This document shows, piece after piece, positions 34,301-45,025 of a stretch of 64,000 nucleotides of DNA. A program made the position numbers and the translations under genes. How positions within the stretch are numbered: the first letter of the stretch is position 1; each line of letters begins with the position of its first letter. The stretch is from NCBI GenBank assembly GCA_025266875.1, contig JALLLT010000027.1, positions 372,001-436,000 of the forward strand. Reading direction: 5' to 3'. This DNA comes from Fennellomyces sp. T-0311. Lineage: Eukaryota; Mucoromycota; Mucoromycetes; Mucorales; Lichtheimiaceae. Under the pieces are notes generated by a model. The model worked only from the letters and a program-made list of their open reading frames with translations. It did no database searches and was not told the origin of the DNA.

Positions 34301-37020
34301 GGTATTGGCTTTCATCAGTAATCGATTTCTCGAGAATAACAGAAGAAAGTTCACGGATGTCTGCACCGTTCCAGTGTTTTGAGGGCACAAGAGCATAGTA
34401 GCGTTCGGCGAATTCTTCAAATGTCCATCGCGACGGGTAGCCAGCGCAACTGATACGAATTGTTTCCAAGACACCACATGCACGCAACTGAGACAAGACC
34501 ATGCTGGGTTCAAACTCCCATGCAACCTTGGCTTCGTTGGGTTTGATACAGCGGATATAGTGCACGTTTGTATGGCCGATCGTGTCCATGAGTTGGATCA
34601 AGGACAGCTATTAATAAAACGTATTAGTTTGATCGATATTTCGATGCACTACATGCGCAAGTACCTTGAAAATCGAGCCCAGTGTAGGCTTCTTGGCAAT
34701 CATGCTCATGCGCTTGCTCTTTTCGGGCTACAAGCGGTATCAGCAGCTTTTCCTTCTGAGCAAATTATACAACTTACTGTTGGAGCTGGGTTATTGGCAG
34801 CCGCCCGCTCCATCACTTGTTGCAAGAACTCGAAATCTGATGAATTCAACAAGGCCAGATGCTCGTCCGGTACGGTGTCCTTATTCTTATCAATAAAGCT
34901 CTCAGCCTCGTACTGTACATCATGAGCATAATGAGCAACAGTGAACGCATTGTTGGAGAATCGAGGCTTTTTGAAGAATTGCTTATAGTCTGGTTTCGAG
35001 AAGTTGTCGTACAGTTTTTGACAGAAACCTTGATCCGAGCCTGCTGGTAGGCGTGATTCCTGCGTGCGTCCAGATATGAGCACATGACCATGAGATTACG
35101 TGAGACAGTACATTACCTCATCAAGAAGTGACAAGATACCAAGTTTGCCTTCAATCAAGTCGATACACTTTTGATTGTCGCTAAACTCGATAAATGTCCA
35201 ATTGATCTCTTCTCGTACATATTCCTCTTGCTCCAGCTTGAATACATGTTGGTTGAACTATGGCAGGAAATGGTTTCAGCTCATGATAATAATAAAAGAA
35301 AGAGCTGCCAAGATCGACGCATACCTGTTGTTGCAGCTTTTCGTTGGCATAGTTGATACAGAACTGCTCGAAGGAATTCTTCTTGAAATGCTCAAAGCCA
35401 TAAATATCCAAAACTCCGATAAACGTGAGAATCTGCTCAGGATCAGGGCATGACAAGCTGTCATTGATGACACCCACGAGCCAGTCAAACAGATTCGCGT
35501 ATACATATTTGGCAACGGAATCCTTGACGACGACGGCCTGCGTTGGGTTGAGGCTGGTGACGATCTTTTCTGAGCGGGTGACGATCTGCTTCTTGACGAT
35601 CCACTTTTTGAAGTCGCTGGTCTTGATGCCCAGCAGGTTTGTGGCAATAATCAGGGATTCATCTGTTTCGGAAAGCATGGCGTCATTGCGGCCGGTGATT
35701 TGGATGTTGCCGATATGGAGTAGGGCGGAAAGCAGACGGAAGATCTGCCATTGCAATTGCAGGGACAGGCCAACAGTGGAAAGGGCGCGCTGTGTCACTT
35801 CAAACTCGTATGCATCATCGACGCCGGGTATGGTGCCTGTACCGCTTTGGTTGAGGTAGTGGAACGTGGTATAATCGCCGAGATGGAAGTCTTTTCGTTC
35901 GGAAGTAGGCGCGCCTGCGCATAGCTTGATTGTTCATGTGATTAACATATGTGTGTCAACATAAACAAACGAAAACAGTGTTCGATACCAACCTGGTAGA
36001 AAATATGGTAGTTTCGCTCAGTCTTTGGCTGGAAAATCAAACGGGAGCGCTCCAGTAAGTATGTTCTGATCTTGGCGCCAATGATGTTAGCGCCGCTGTC
36101 GAATTGGATTTCAATGTATTTGCCAAAGCGTGAACTGTTGTCGTTACGGGTGGTCTTTGCGTTACCAAAGGCTTCCATGATGGGGTTGGTGGCGAGGATC
36201 TGCTCTTCGACCTCGGTCATGCCCCCTCCCTCCTTCTTTTTCTTTCCAACCGACTCCTGGTCATCTGCTGTGGCAAAGTATCGCATAATGTACTTGGCGC
36301 TGACTGTTTTGCCGGCACCACTACAAGGCCATGGTGTTAGGGCCGCTTTGCATTGTTATGGTTGCACCAAAACGTACCTTTCTCCTGAGACAACGATGGT
36401 TTGGTTCATCTGCTCCCGAATCATGCAGCGATATGCATCTTCTGCAATAGCAAACAGATGCGGCTCCAGCTCTCCACGCCTCCGTCCAGCGTACTGTTGC
36501 ACAATATCGGCATCGTACAGCGACACTCGATCGAAGGGATTCACGGCAATCAGCACGATGCCTGAGTATGTGTAGATAAGGTGCTGCATGTAGCGGGTGC
36601 GGATGGTGTTGAGGACTAGAGTCATGTGTGTTTGTTAAATCTGTGCATACGTATATATTAAGACATACCTGCAGGTTCATTCAGATAGCTCAGGTTGGTG
36701 AGATCATCGGTGTATTCCATCTTGGGCGGGTTACGCAGTGGAGGAAGGTTCGAACCGCCTGTTTTTTCGATATCACCGAGTTTGCATTCAACTACGTGTT
36801 CCTAGGGTTGCCTGTCTGGTTCAGCATTTTCAGGTGCCGGCAAAAGGAAGTGTCTTACCGCTTCGTCTTCGTCTTGGAACACCAGACGCACCTTGTCGTC
36901 TGCAATGGTGTTGGACAGACAAGTGACGGAGATCCAACAGGCATCGGTGTCGACTGGAAGCCATGCCTGGGTTCCCTTTGTGTATACCTCGGCAGCCTGA
37001 CGAGCTTTCTCGGTTGCCAT
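31385..37020 (-). CDS. MYO2: class V myosin heavy chain, 16 exons
   Basis: Sixteen phase-consistent exons run 37020-36859, 36801-36669, 36615-36378, 36320-35993, 35924-35325, 35257-35117, 35059-34778, 34727-34665, 34607-34263, 34198-33834, 33773-32870, 32812-32579, 32517-32001, 31942-31719, 31665-31501 and 31450-31385, giving 1,588 residues. The motor carries the P-loop GESGAGKT (about 176-183, across an exon junction), [15 protein letters not shown] (switch I), [15 protein letters not shown] (switch II) and HYIRCIKPN. About six IQ motifs follow from residue 764; one is completed only by the 33833-33774 intron (VRGWFARKHY). Next come a coiled coil and a Ser/Arg-rich linker. The cargo-binding DIL domain spans about 1190-1588 ([19 protein letters not shown]). 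It is an actin-based transport motor for secretory vesicles and organelles. Confidence 0.95.
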
Positions 37021-37323
37021 TGCGACGTGTTGTTGTTAAGGACCCAATTGCGAATGGAGAAAGGAGCTGGGTCGGGCAAAGGATTTAAAAAAGAGAGAGA
37101 AAGAAAGCGCGCGTGACAGACCGGTGGCTCAAACTGGACAGTTTCGATTCGGAACATGAATACCTCTCCGCCTGATCTCGCCAGGTGTCTCGTTACACAG
37201 TGAGGCCTTCAATGGATTAGCCACCGCGGTGATTTATTTAATATGAAATGCTTAACTCAAATAAAAACAAGGGGAAATGAAAAAGATGAGGAGGAAAAGG
37301 AATATAGAAACAAGCGTATATTT

Positions 37324-38781
37324 TTAATGCGATTGAAGGTAGTCGTCGCGCTCACGCTGCGCAGGCGTCCGCTGCTCGTCCATCGTCCATGGCATCGCTT
37401 TGCGTTTGCCGGACATACGCCGTCCGACATTTATCGTATTAAATGCGTCGTCTTTGGGGCTCACACTCGGTCTGGACACTCGGTTTGCGCGACCGTTCCA
37501 CGTCTGGTGTCCGTTCTGAAGCAGCGCAAAGTTTGTACCATCGATTTCGATTTTCTCTTGCGCGGCCATGCCAGCCGCCCCAAACGACTGTCCCTCGTTG
37601 CTTTCGGGAATCATCGTGCGCACCGTTGACGACGAAAACGACGCAACAGGCTCGGGTCCGCTTCTGTTGGCGATACTGGCCATCGATCCACTTTCCGTCA
37701 TCGACGCCTGTAGCATGCGTCGGATCGTATCGACATTGTTTGGTTTGGCTTCATCGACGAGCTTGCCTGGTTTTCTGGGTGGCGGCGGCATCCTAGAGGA
37801 AGATTCTACTTTGGCTGGCTTATTGTCCTCGGGGGACCACCACTCTGCTATTTCCCGTGCGGTCGCGCCGGTGTGCGCGCGAACGGCGGATACGGTAGCG
37901 CTTTTCTCAGTAACGATGCTGTCACGCACAAGACGACGCACAGAGCCAGTGGTGGGCTTTTCACGTACACTGCGAAAGTCACGCTGTTCTGCAGGTCCAA
38001 ACATTTTCATCACATCTTCTTCGTTTACAATCATCGAGCGTGTCTTGGACTTGCGCGACGCCGTACGGATGACTCGGCGCGCCGCATACACTGCATCGTC
38101 TTTTCCCTCAAACGCAGCCGCAGCCGCTTCTTCAACAGCATGTGGGATCGTTTCTTCCGCTGCTACTGCTACTGGAGGAGAAGGAGGAGGAGGAGGAGTA
38201 GGCGGGGTTGGTGAGGGAGGCTTTGACTGGGAAGGGGCTGGCTCGTACGAAGTTTGTTGTTGTTGTTCGTTTGTGAAAAGCTGGTTCAACGGGGTAGACG
38301 CTTTCGTTGACTTTTGACGACGCAACGATTGTCGAACGGTGCTTCGGATGGTGGCTGTCTTGTTTTGGACACTCTTATAAAAGCTTTGCTTTTCTTCTCC
38401 ACTGTTGTCGATCTTCATGTATTTATCAAACAGTTCCATGGCTTCCTCCGAGCTAAGCTCCATCTTGTCGGAAAAGAGAGACGCAGACGGAGGAGGAAGG
38501 GGCAGGTTGATCTTGACGTTGTCCTGGTGCTGCTTTTGGCGGGACATCTTGCGAGGTTTGGGTGGAGGGTCTTCATGCTGCGACGGCGCAGGCGACGGTG
38601 CAGGCGAAGGTTGACGAGCCAGCACAGGCTGCTGAAAGTTCATCTTTTCATCCTGAGCAATGTCAACGGTAGGAGGAGATGCTCTTCGTCGCCTTCGGAT
38701 CAGGAAGAACGCAAGCCCGCTCAACAGGATTGCAAACGCAGCTACGACGGCGCAGATGATTGCCCAGGCAGGAAAGCCCAT
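37324..38781 (-). CDS. single-pass membrane protein with long disordered tail
   Basis: This single-exon gene encodes 485 residues. Residues 4-28 form one membrane helix (AWAIICAVVAAFAILLSGLA) followed directly by FLIRRRRRA, which places the remaining roughly 450 residues in the cytosol. The tail is Pro/Ser/Thr-rich with proline runs (PPSPTPPTPPPPPSPP, MPPPPRKPGK) that could bind SH3 or WW domains, plus basic stretches (SVRRLVRDS, TIRSTVRQSLRRQKS). There is no ectodomain, so the very short N-terminus is the only outside part. I recognise no family; a membrane scaffold or stress-sensor adaptor is possible, but that is guesswork. It ends 300 bp upstream of the myosin start on the same strand. 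Confidence 0.75.
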   Translation of the reverse strand: MGFPAWAIICAVVAAFAILLSGLAFFLIRRRRRASPPTVDIAQDEKMNFQQPVLARQPSPAPSPAPSQHEDPPPKPRKMSRQKQHQDNVKINLPLPPPSASLFSDKMELSSEEAMELFDKYMKIDNSGEEKQSFYKSVQNKTATIRSTVRQSLRRQKSTKASTPLNQLFTNEQQQQTSYEPAPSQSKPPSPTPPTPPPPPSPPVAVAAEETIPHAVEEAAAAAFEGKDDAVYAARRVIRTASRKSKTRSMIVNEEDVMKMFGPAEQRDFRSVREKPTTGSVRRLVRDSIVTEKSATVSAVRAHTGATAREIAEWWSPEDNKPAKVESSSRMPPPPRKPGKLVDEAKPNNVDTIRRMLQASMTESGSMASIANRSGPEPVASFSSSTVRTMIPESNEGQSFGAAGMAAQEKIEIDGTNFALLQNGHQTWNGRANRVSRPSVSPKDDAFNTINVGRRMSGKRKAMPWTMDEQRTPAQRERDDYLQSH

Positions 38782-39706
38782 AATTAAACTACACTCCTGC
38801 TTGATAAGCTGCCATGCTTAATTTTTGGCCCGTAGATTGATCCACTTACACACGCAAAGCAAAAGAGTGACTTGAGGGTTAAGTGTGTTTGCGTATTATG
38901 CGGAAGAGAGAGAGAAAACGAGTGGGAGTGGAAGGGGAAAAGAACAATCAATCCAGAGTGTTGCAAATTCAAGTTCTTTAAGCAAAGCGGGGATTGGCGA
39001 GGGGAGTTCTGGTGGTCGTGTTCAGCCATCGCATGTGTAGGCCTTTCAAATCTCATATTAAGGGGCAACGCAGAAAATATAGAAAAAAAGGAGCATGGAA
39101 GAAAAGGCCAAGATGGCCCACATTCTTCCCCTTCGACGGAACCCATCTTTAGTAGCGCATCACGACCACGGCAATGTTAAAAATAAGGAGGCAAATGCTA
39201 TATAGTAAGAGATACTGTCCATTTATCTGGCCGCATTATATCTTTTGCATACAGTTAGCACCACCGACTCGAACCCGTAAGCCTTCCGACCAACCGAGAC
39301 TCGGTCAATTGCTATCAATGGCCAGACTCTTATCTGGATGTCGTAATGCCACCCAACCAGCCCCGCCGAGGTGAAAGGGAAACAGGGTCTGTGCTGGATC
39401 ATATGCTGGCAACGAGGCTGTGCAACATGAATACAAGCACGGCATTGAAACGTTGGATCGTCAAATCATGTCATGTTTACCGTAGATCCAGCAGATCGCA
39501 AATATTCAAGCAAGTAACCATATCTTGGTTGCAGCTGATGCTGAACATATTGTAAGCAGATAATGCACGATAACGGGCTTGGCGGAAGTGTGCACGATCC
39601 GTGCCTCCAGTCGCATGGCAGTATTCGAGGAACATTGTGATTCCAACCTTCTCTTCTCTCTTTCTCTCTTTCTCTTTCCTTTTAGTAGCAATCTTATCGA
39701 TCAATA
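38782..39706. other. intergenic, divergent promoter region
   Basis: This lies between divergently transcribed genes. A pyrimidine-rich tract (39645-39684, CTTTCT repeats ending TTTTAG) sits just before the ATG at 39707 and may be a promoter element or a 5' leader intron end. A short tRNA-like sequence at about 39245-39310 is discussed under rejected items. No gene is supported. Confidence 0.4.
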
Positions 39707-40611
39707 ATGGTGCTGGGGACGTTCGCCCTGGTCAATAGGCGCTGGAAGCCCTCCTATGTTGTGCACAGCGATTATGAAACTTACACGCAACTTGCACGAG
39801 TCGTACGATGCTTTTTCCTTGAACGATCGGCTCAAAGAAACCAGTCAAACTAATATTGTGCAATAGATCCCAAGAGAGATCTTTGAATCTCGAATGCGGA
39901 CCATAAAGCAGTTGGTACTCAAAGAATTCCCTCATGTCTGGATCGAAACGCATTTATTCGTCCTGGCCATGGCATTGGTCATTGCTGCTGCCGTGTTTGC
40001 CATCATTGCCCGTGCATTGGCCATTGCCTTGTGGTATCCATTATGCATTCTCATTCTGCCTGCGATTATTGCGTATTGGACAACGCGACGAAGGGGCTTG
40101 AAGTTTATAAAACTGAGCAAGGTTCGACTTTTGGAAAAAAAAAAGGGGGGGGCAGTGGATCAGGAAAATTAACTTTTTTAAAAAAAAGTTCCATGATTCG
40201 TTGCAAGAATGCTTAAAGAAGCTAACTGTGATGGATACAAACTATCAAATTCGATGGACTTATCGTCGACTGAAAGATGTTGATACCAGTGAATCACTCG
40301 GCTTGCGATCTCCACTGAGTAGCCACGCGATCACCCTCGTCATCGAGGTCACGCAAGTCGATAACAGCATTCAAAGGAGAAGCGATATATTACCGACCTA
40401 TGATTCAGTGCAACAGGATATCGTGCTCGATGTCGGTCCTCCTGCTATGGAGGAGCGTCTAGCCTTCCCACCACCTGTTTACAGACGTCATGAATCCTTG
40501 TTACCTCCATCTTATCGAGAATCCCTGCAGTCTCCGTCAATAATGCCATCACATGCTCATCTACAATCACCATCAGTACACGCTAGCCAGGTTATCAACA
40601 TCCCTACATAA
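39707..40611 (+). CDS. two-helix membrane protein with PY motifs
   Basis: Exons 39707-39802, 39867-40121 and 40189-40611 encode 257 residues. The first intron (donor GTACGA, branch ACTAAT, acceptor CAATAG) removes the TAG at 39864-39866 and keeps phase. Two adjacent hydrophobic segments (LFVLAMALVIAAAVFAIIA and ALWYPLCILILPAIIAYW) form a hairpin or two helices. The C-terminal half is cytosolic and ends in proline-rich sequence with PPPVY and LPPSY, matches or near-matches to the PPxY motif that binds WW domains of Nedd4/Rsp5 ubiquitin ligases, plus LPTYDSV. A role as ligase adaptor or ligase-regulated membrane protein is inference. The second intron contains a long A then G homopolymer, so local sequencing error is possible. 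Confidence 0.65.
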
Positions 40612-41143
40612 TTGTACATAGCTTTTATATTTTGCTACTCTAGAGGTGCCCTTACCCTTGTTCATATATGTCATTCTTCTTCCTTACCATTACATCGTTG
40701 TACCGTATTTTTTTTTACTACTATTTGATCCATTTCGTACTTCTCCTCTTCGCTTTTGATCTAGTAACTGCTCCATCATTCTATCAGTCAGGTGCTTCGG
40801 ACAGTAAACGTTGAATGGCACGCGCATTAAAGTATAAAGGAGATCAGGAGGTCACATTAGTCAATACCAGCACATCCGGCTGTCTTCTAAACCGGCTGTG
40901 CAATAGGTTCTGACGCACTGAGATGCATACAAAAAGTACTTGAAGTACTCAACGTGACCTGAGTACAAACACTAAGAAGCCTCGTACATTTGCATACCTT
41001 GTTTACCAAAGGTACATGTTACCATGGGAACCATTGCTTGGCAATGCAGCTGTCAAAGTGAAAATGCACTGGCGGAGCCATAAAAGTGATCGGTATACAA
41101 AGAATGTGCGACATCAGCCATAAAAAGAGGCTCTTGAAAAAAA
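40612..41143. other. intergenic
   Basis: This is the 3' flank of the PY-motif gene and the 5' flank of the GIY-YIG-type gene, both plus strand. No coding or RNA feature was recognised. Confidence 0.4.
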
Positions 41144-42029
41144 ATGTTTTCGTTGGTTAGGCGTACAATCTTTCATAAGCAGCCTTGGTACGTGGTGGCC
41201 GCAAGAGGAGCCCCGTTCTCGTCAACAAGTCGTGCTTTCGAACCTATTCTTCCAACCCCTGCGGATTCCTTGGTTTGGCGACAATGTCGTGGCAAACGAT
41301 TTGACGGCCAACGATGTCAACGTAAGGTTAAGGCAGATTTGCTCTGCACCAACGAAAACGAACTTTACTGTCATTCGCACCGCCTTGCATTTACTTTATC
41401 GCGCAAACAAACGACCCAAGTACACGATCCCTTGCATGACGGTTGGAATTGTATGTTTTATCAGGAACCGCATGCAAGAAAGGCACTAACATAGTTTAAC
41501 AGTATGGATCGATGAGAAAATCAGAAACGGGAAAAAAACAAAGATTCGACAGGAAATGAGCAAACCGGTATCTGACAACGACGAGCCAGGTTACATTTAC
41601 GCGTACATGTTGGGGAAAGGCCCACGCGTGTCAACCACACGATTCGCGTACTTTAAAATTGGGCGAACCATCGATCCACACCGTCGCATGTATCAAGTCA
41701 CCAAACTATGCAAATACACACCCGAGATCCTCGAGATATTTCCGCATCTGCCAGAGGAATTATCGTCGTTCACGACATTGCCCAAGTGTCCAATATCCCA
41801 TCGCGTTGAACGGCTCATCCATCTGGAACTTTCGGGCCGGTTCCCAAAGGCTGGATTTCAATGCAATGAATGTGGTACGGCCCACCGTGAATGGTTTCGT
41901 GTCCCGCGTGTCAAGGGTGGTGTGTCCATGACTAACCAAGAGTTATGGTTGAAGCAGATCCGCCCGGTGATTTTGAAATGGGTTCAATATGGTGTAGCAG
42001 TATCAGCCATGCTTGATGGTCGCACGTGA
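41144..42029 (+). CDS. T5orf172/DUF1766 (GIY-YIG-type) protein with mitochondrial-like leader
   Basis: Exons 41144-41450 and 41503-42029 encode 277 residues. The intron has GTATGT, a CACTAAC branch site and TTAACAG, and restores the frame LWIDEKIRNGKK before the domain. Residues 1-33 (MFSLVRRTIFHKQPWYVV...SSTSRAF) look like a mitochondrial presequence. A Cys/His cluster follows (CRGKRFDGQRCQRK, LLCTNENELYCHSH). The T5orf172 domain is at about 145-230: GYIYAYML, YFKIGRTIDPHRRMYQV and HRVERLIHLELS, with Tyr, Arg and Glu at the positions used in GIY-YIG folds. Fungal relatives resemble S. pombe Mug113. Many proteins of this family are uncharacterised; nuclease activity and mitochondrial location are inference. 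Confidence 0.8.
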
Positions 42030-42471
42030 ATGCGCCATTCAAGCATATATAGAGTGGAATCCATCTGCATTTGTAAATAACCGTTGTCACTATTAATTCA
42101 ACCGTACATTTTCTTTAGAACATTGATTGGACTCTGGTACTGTTCTTATTAGTTGTACGTAAACCATCACCCAATCAATTTACAAATGTTGAGTGACTGA
42201 CAATACGGATGGGATACATCACCTTCTCCAATCATCGTTTTTTCTCATCATCATCTATATCGACCCCACACATCAACACATATCAGAGAATCACTGCTTT
42301 GTCAAATTTTTCCATATGCAAGTTTATCAGTAACAATATCAGTGAAAGCGGTTATCAATATATGCATAATGTGTTTGAGGAAATCGGTACACAATCATAG
42401 TAGGGAATGGATGGCATATCACACAGAATCGAAACGCGCTCGTACACAGAACCGAAACGTCTTTGTCTTGC
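42030..42471. other. intergenic between convergent genes
   Basis: This is the 3' flank shared by the GIY-YIG-type gene (plus) and the IFI6/27-like gene (minus). No gene is supported. Confidence 0.4.
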
Positions 42472-42687
42472 TTAAGGCGTGGGTGCCGCCATGGCCATTG
42501 CTTGTAGACCAGCGAAAATCGATCCGGCCGCAACGTTACCGATAAAAGCTTGAGCACCTGCTGCGAGAGAACCTGCAACTGGACCGGTAATTGCAAAGCC
42601 TAGGGCGCCTGCGATCGGGGCTCCGATACCGGTGCACAAAAGAACTGCTCCAACGGTTGACACTATAAGAAAAGCAAAGAAACCCAT
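42472..42687 (-). CDS. IFI6/IFI27 (ISG12)-like small hydrophobic protein
   Basis: This single-exon frame encodes 71 residues starting MGFFAFLIVSTVGAVLL. The Gly/Ala-rich hydrophobic pattern GIGAPIAGALGFAITGPV then AAGAQAFIGNVAAGSIFA matches the IFI6/IFI27 (stress-induced) family. Animal members sit in mitochondrial or nuclear membranes; fungal members have no known role. An open frame continues upstream to 42768, but the family begins at MGFF. It stands alone, with more than 2 kb of empty sequence on its 5' side. Confidence 0.8.
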   Translation of the reverse strand: MGFFAFLIVSTVGAVLLCTGIGAPIAGALGFAITGPVAGSLAAGAQAFIGNVAAGSIFAGLQAMAMAAPTP

Positions 42688-45025
42688 TGTATAGGTAAGA
42701 GAGAGAGAGAGAAACAAGTTCCAAGAAGTTGATGAAAAGAAGCATGGGTTTAGCAGTTTTATAGACAATGATTAATTGGCAACAATTTTCCTGATCATGT
42801 ACGATACTAGATCCTTTGCTACCGCGAGCTGTTATGTATAAAAAGAAACCCTCACCAACAACTTGGAAACCGGTTCAGTCGGAACAGTATAAAATGGGGA
42901 CAGCCCGTTAAATTTGATGTACACCAGGATGAATGTCGCTTGCATAAGGAGTTTCCTTGCTGCATATATATTTGTCCAATACATCCTTTGTGTTGCTCAA
43001 AAAAAATGACCTCACTTAACCTGAGGCTTTTTATTTATTAGTATATAATCTAGATGGTATACGCAGATCTCGGGTTTATTATTTTCACAGTTCCGGTACA
43101 TATGACATAATATCATTTGTAGTGTTAAAAAATGACGGGCTATTCGGCAAAGGGTCCGTTTGGTCGGATCCCGCACGCAAGTGATGCATAAAAGTTCAAT
43201 GTGAGACAATGGAAACCGTGCATATAGAAAGGCATGGTGCCCGGGTTTTCTGGAGGTTAACGATCAAGTATGTAAGTCAGGAACCAGGTAAAAAGTATGG
43301 TTCCCTTAATAATTTCATGTGGATATAACGATGGGAAAATCATTGCTCTTCCAGACGCTCCCTTCAAGGTAATCTATGCGTACGTACGTTCATTTGCGAT
43401 TGTATGGATATTGTTTAATTTAACATCATTATATGCATAAATCATTGAAGCTTTCCATCTGTGCCAAAGTTATAGTGAAGCATATAGAAATGTACGCTTA
43501 TCGTTCATTGCATATCAAGTTACGTAGCTAAATTGAATTAGTACATCGAATGAAGTAGCACCGTGCACCTTTTGGTGTCAAATTATATAAACGTAGGTAC
43601 TTTATTCACATCACACTAGAATCCAGTGACTACACATGGATTCTCTTTCTTCAATATACTAGTCTTACCTTCCCCCTTTGTCCATCTTTTCCTTCTTCTA
43701 CAGTAATACAAAGTACCCTCGCACTGTATACAACCGTTGGTCTGTGGGTAATTTTGCCATACATTATATTTAGCTAAAAGTACTTTAAAATCCATGTTCC
43801 GGTTTAGAGTCCAGGGCAAAGCACAAAGCATCCCCCCGGATTTGGGTGTATTAAATTTAGTCGTGTGTTACAATTGTTTTTTTTAAAGAAAAACAGAGCC
43901 GTTTTATGATACAAGAAGAAATGTATAAATGATACGGGCAACAAAAAGCGTTAAAGCAGAGGAAGCAATCGTTTTGGCGATTCAATGACTAGTTTGATCG
44001 ATCATAGTACTAGCTTAAGCATCCATGTAGTAGATCGGAAACATACATTTTCTTTAAAGTAAAAGGTATGGACGGCGAAAGTTAATGTGTGTGGCAAATG
44101 CCTTGGGCCTTGTATGACGTTACAATTCTCAGTTTATCACTCATGAGAAAACAAGTATAGATATCACAATCACACAATTATTCGATAAGAATCTTTTATG
44201 TGGTATCTAAATTGGGATCTGTAATCGAAACAGTTACCAAAGATGCAACATGCAAAACCAGATAAGGCGTGCATATGATTACCATGAAAATGACGTTTGC
44301 GAATGGAGACTTTTTTTGAAACAATTGACTACCTCCTTGCACAGAGCGAAAAAGGTTAAAAGTAGTGATGAGAAAACCACGAGAAGAGATAGTTTGAAAG
44401 GTGTCAGATTATCAGTACGCGAAAAAAGGGCGGGGAGCGAATGATCCATAAACAAAAGGATCACTATAGCAACTGAGTAGCTTAAGAAGGTAACCACAAG
44501 AGGAGAAGTCAGCCACGTTCTTGGCTGGGTGAATCTAAGTGGTGAATGAGGTAATGTTGCTTTCGATTTAGAACTGTTTACATATAAACAAAGGACGGAG
44601 ATGGTATATGTCAGGGACGGTTTGTTTCGTAATGTTTTCCATCTTGAACAATCCGTCAATTCTAAATCTGAAACATCCGATCTTGAAAACTCCACGAAAT
44701 AGGAATGTAACGGTTTTGGTTATATTAGTGATGGAGAAGCCTTTATGTACAGTATTAAGATTTTGGCACATTCTATCAGTAAGGGATACATTGCATATAC
44801 AAAAACAAAAAAGCGGATGATCTGCTACAAGGAGAGGAACAATAATAATTTTAAACGATAGAAGTTTCCTTTGTGTACGTGTATGCAGATTGTGTGAGGG
44901 TTTTTTTTTTTACAAGATGCGGGGTGGAGAAAAAAAGGAGTTGGCGGGGTATCGGCAAATGCAGTAATAGTAATAAAGTTAGTAGTAATAGATAATAAGG
45001 TTGTTGTATAGTAGTAGCTCCAAAT
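42688..45025. other. AT-rich intergenic region
   Basis: The longest frame is minus 44279-44695 (138 codons) with two hydrophobic stretches, but it has no recognised family and its composition is AT-driven, so it is not called. No RNA gene or repeat was recognised. Confidence 0.4.

Noticed and set aside
39245..39310. tRNA-like sequence on the minus strand (GGTTCGAGTCG, TTGGTCGG, TAGCA/TGCTA ends)
   Set aside because: The A-like and B-like boxes are too close, the T-arm stem does not pair and there is no room for an anticodon arm. At most it is a degenerate tRNA fragment.
44279..44695. 138-codon minus-strand frame with two hydrophobic segments
   Set aside because: No family is recognised and AT-rich DNA easily gives hydrophobic frames; splice signals are absent.
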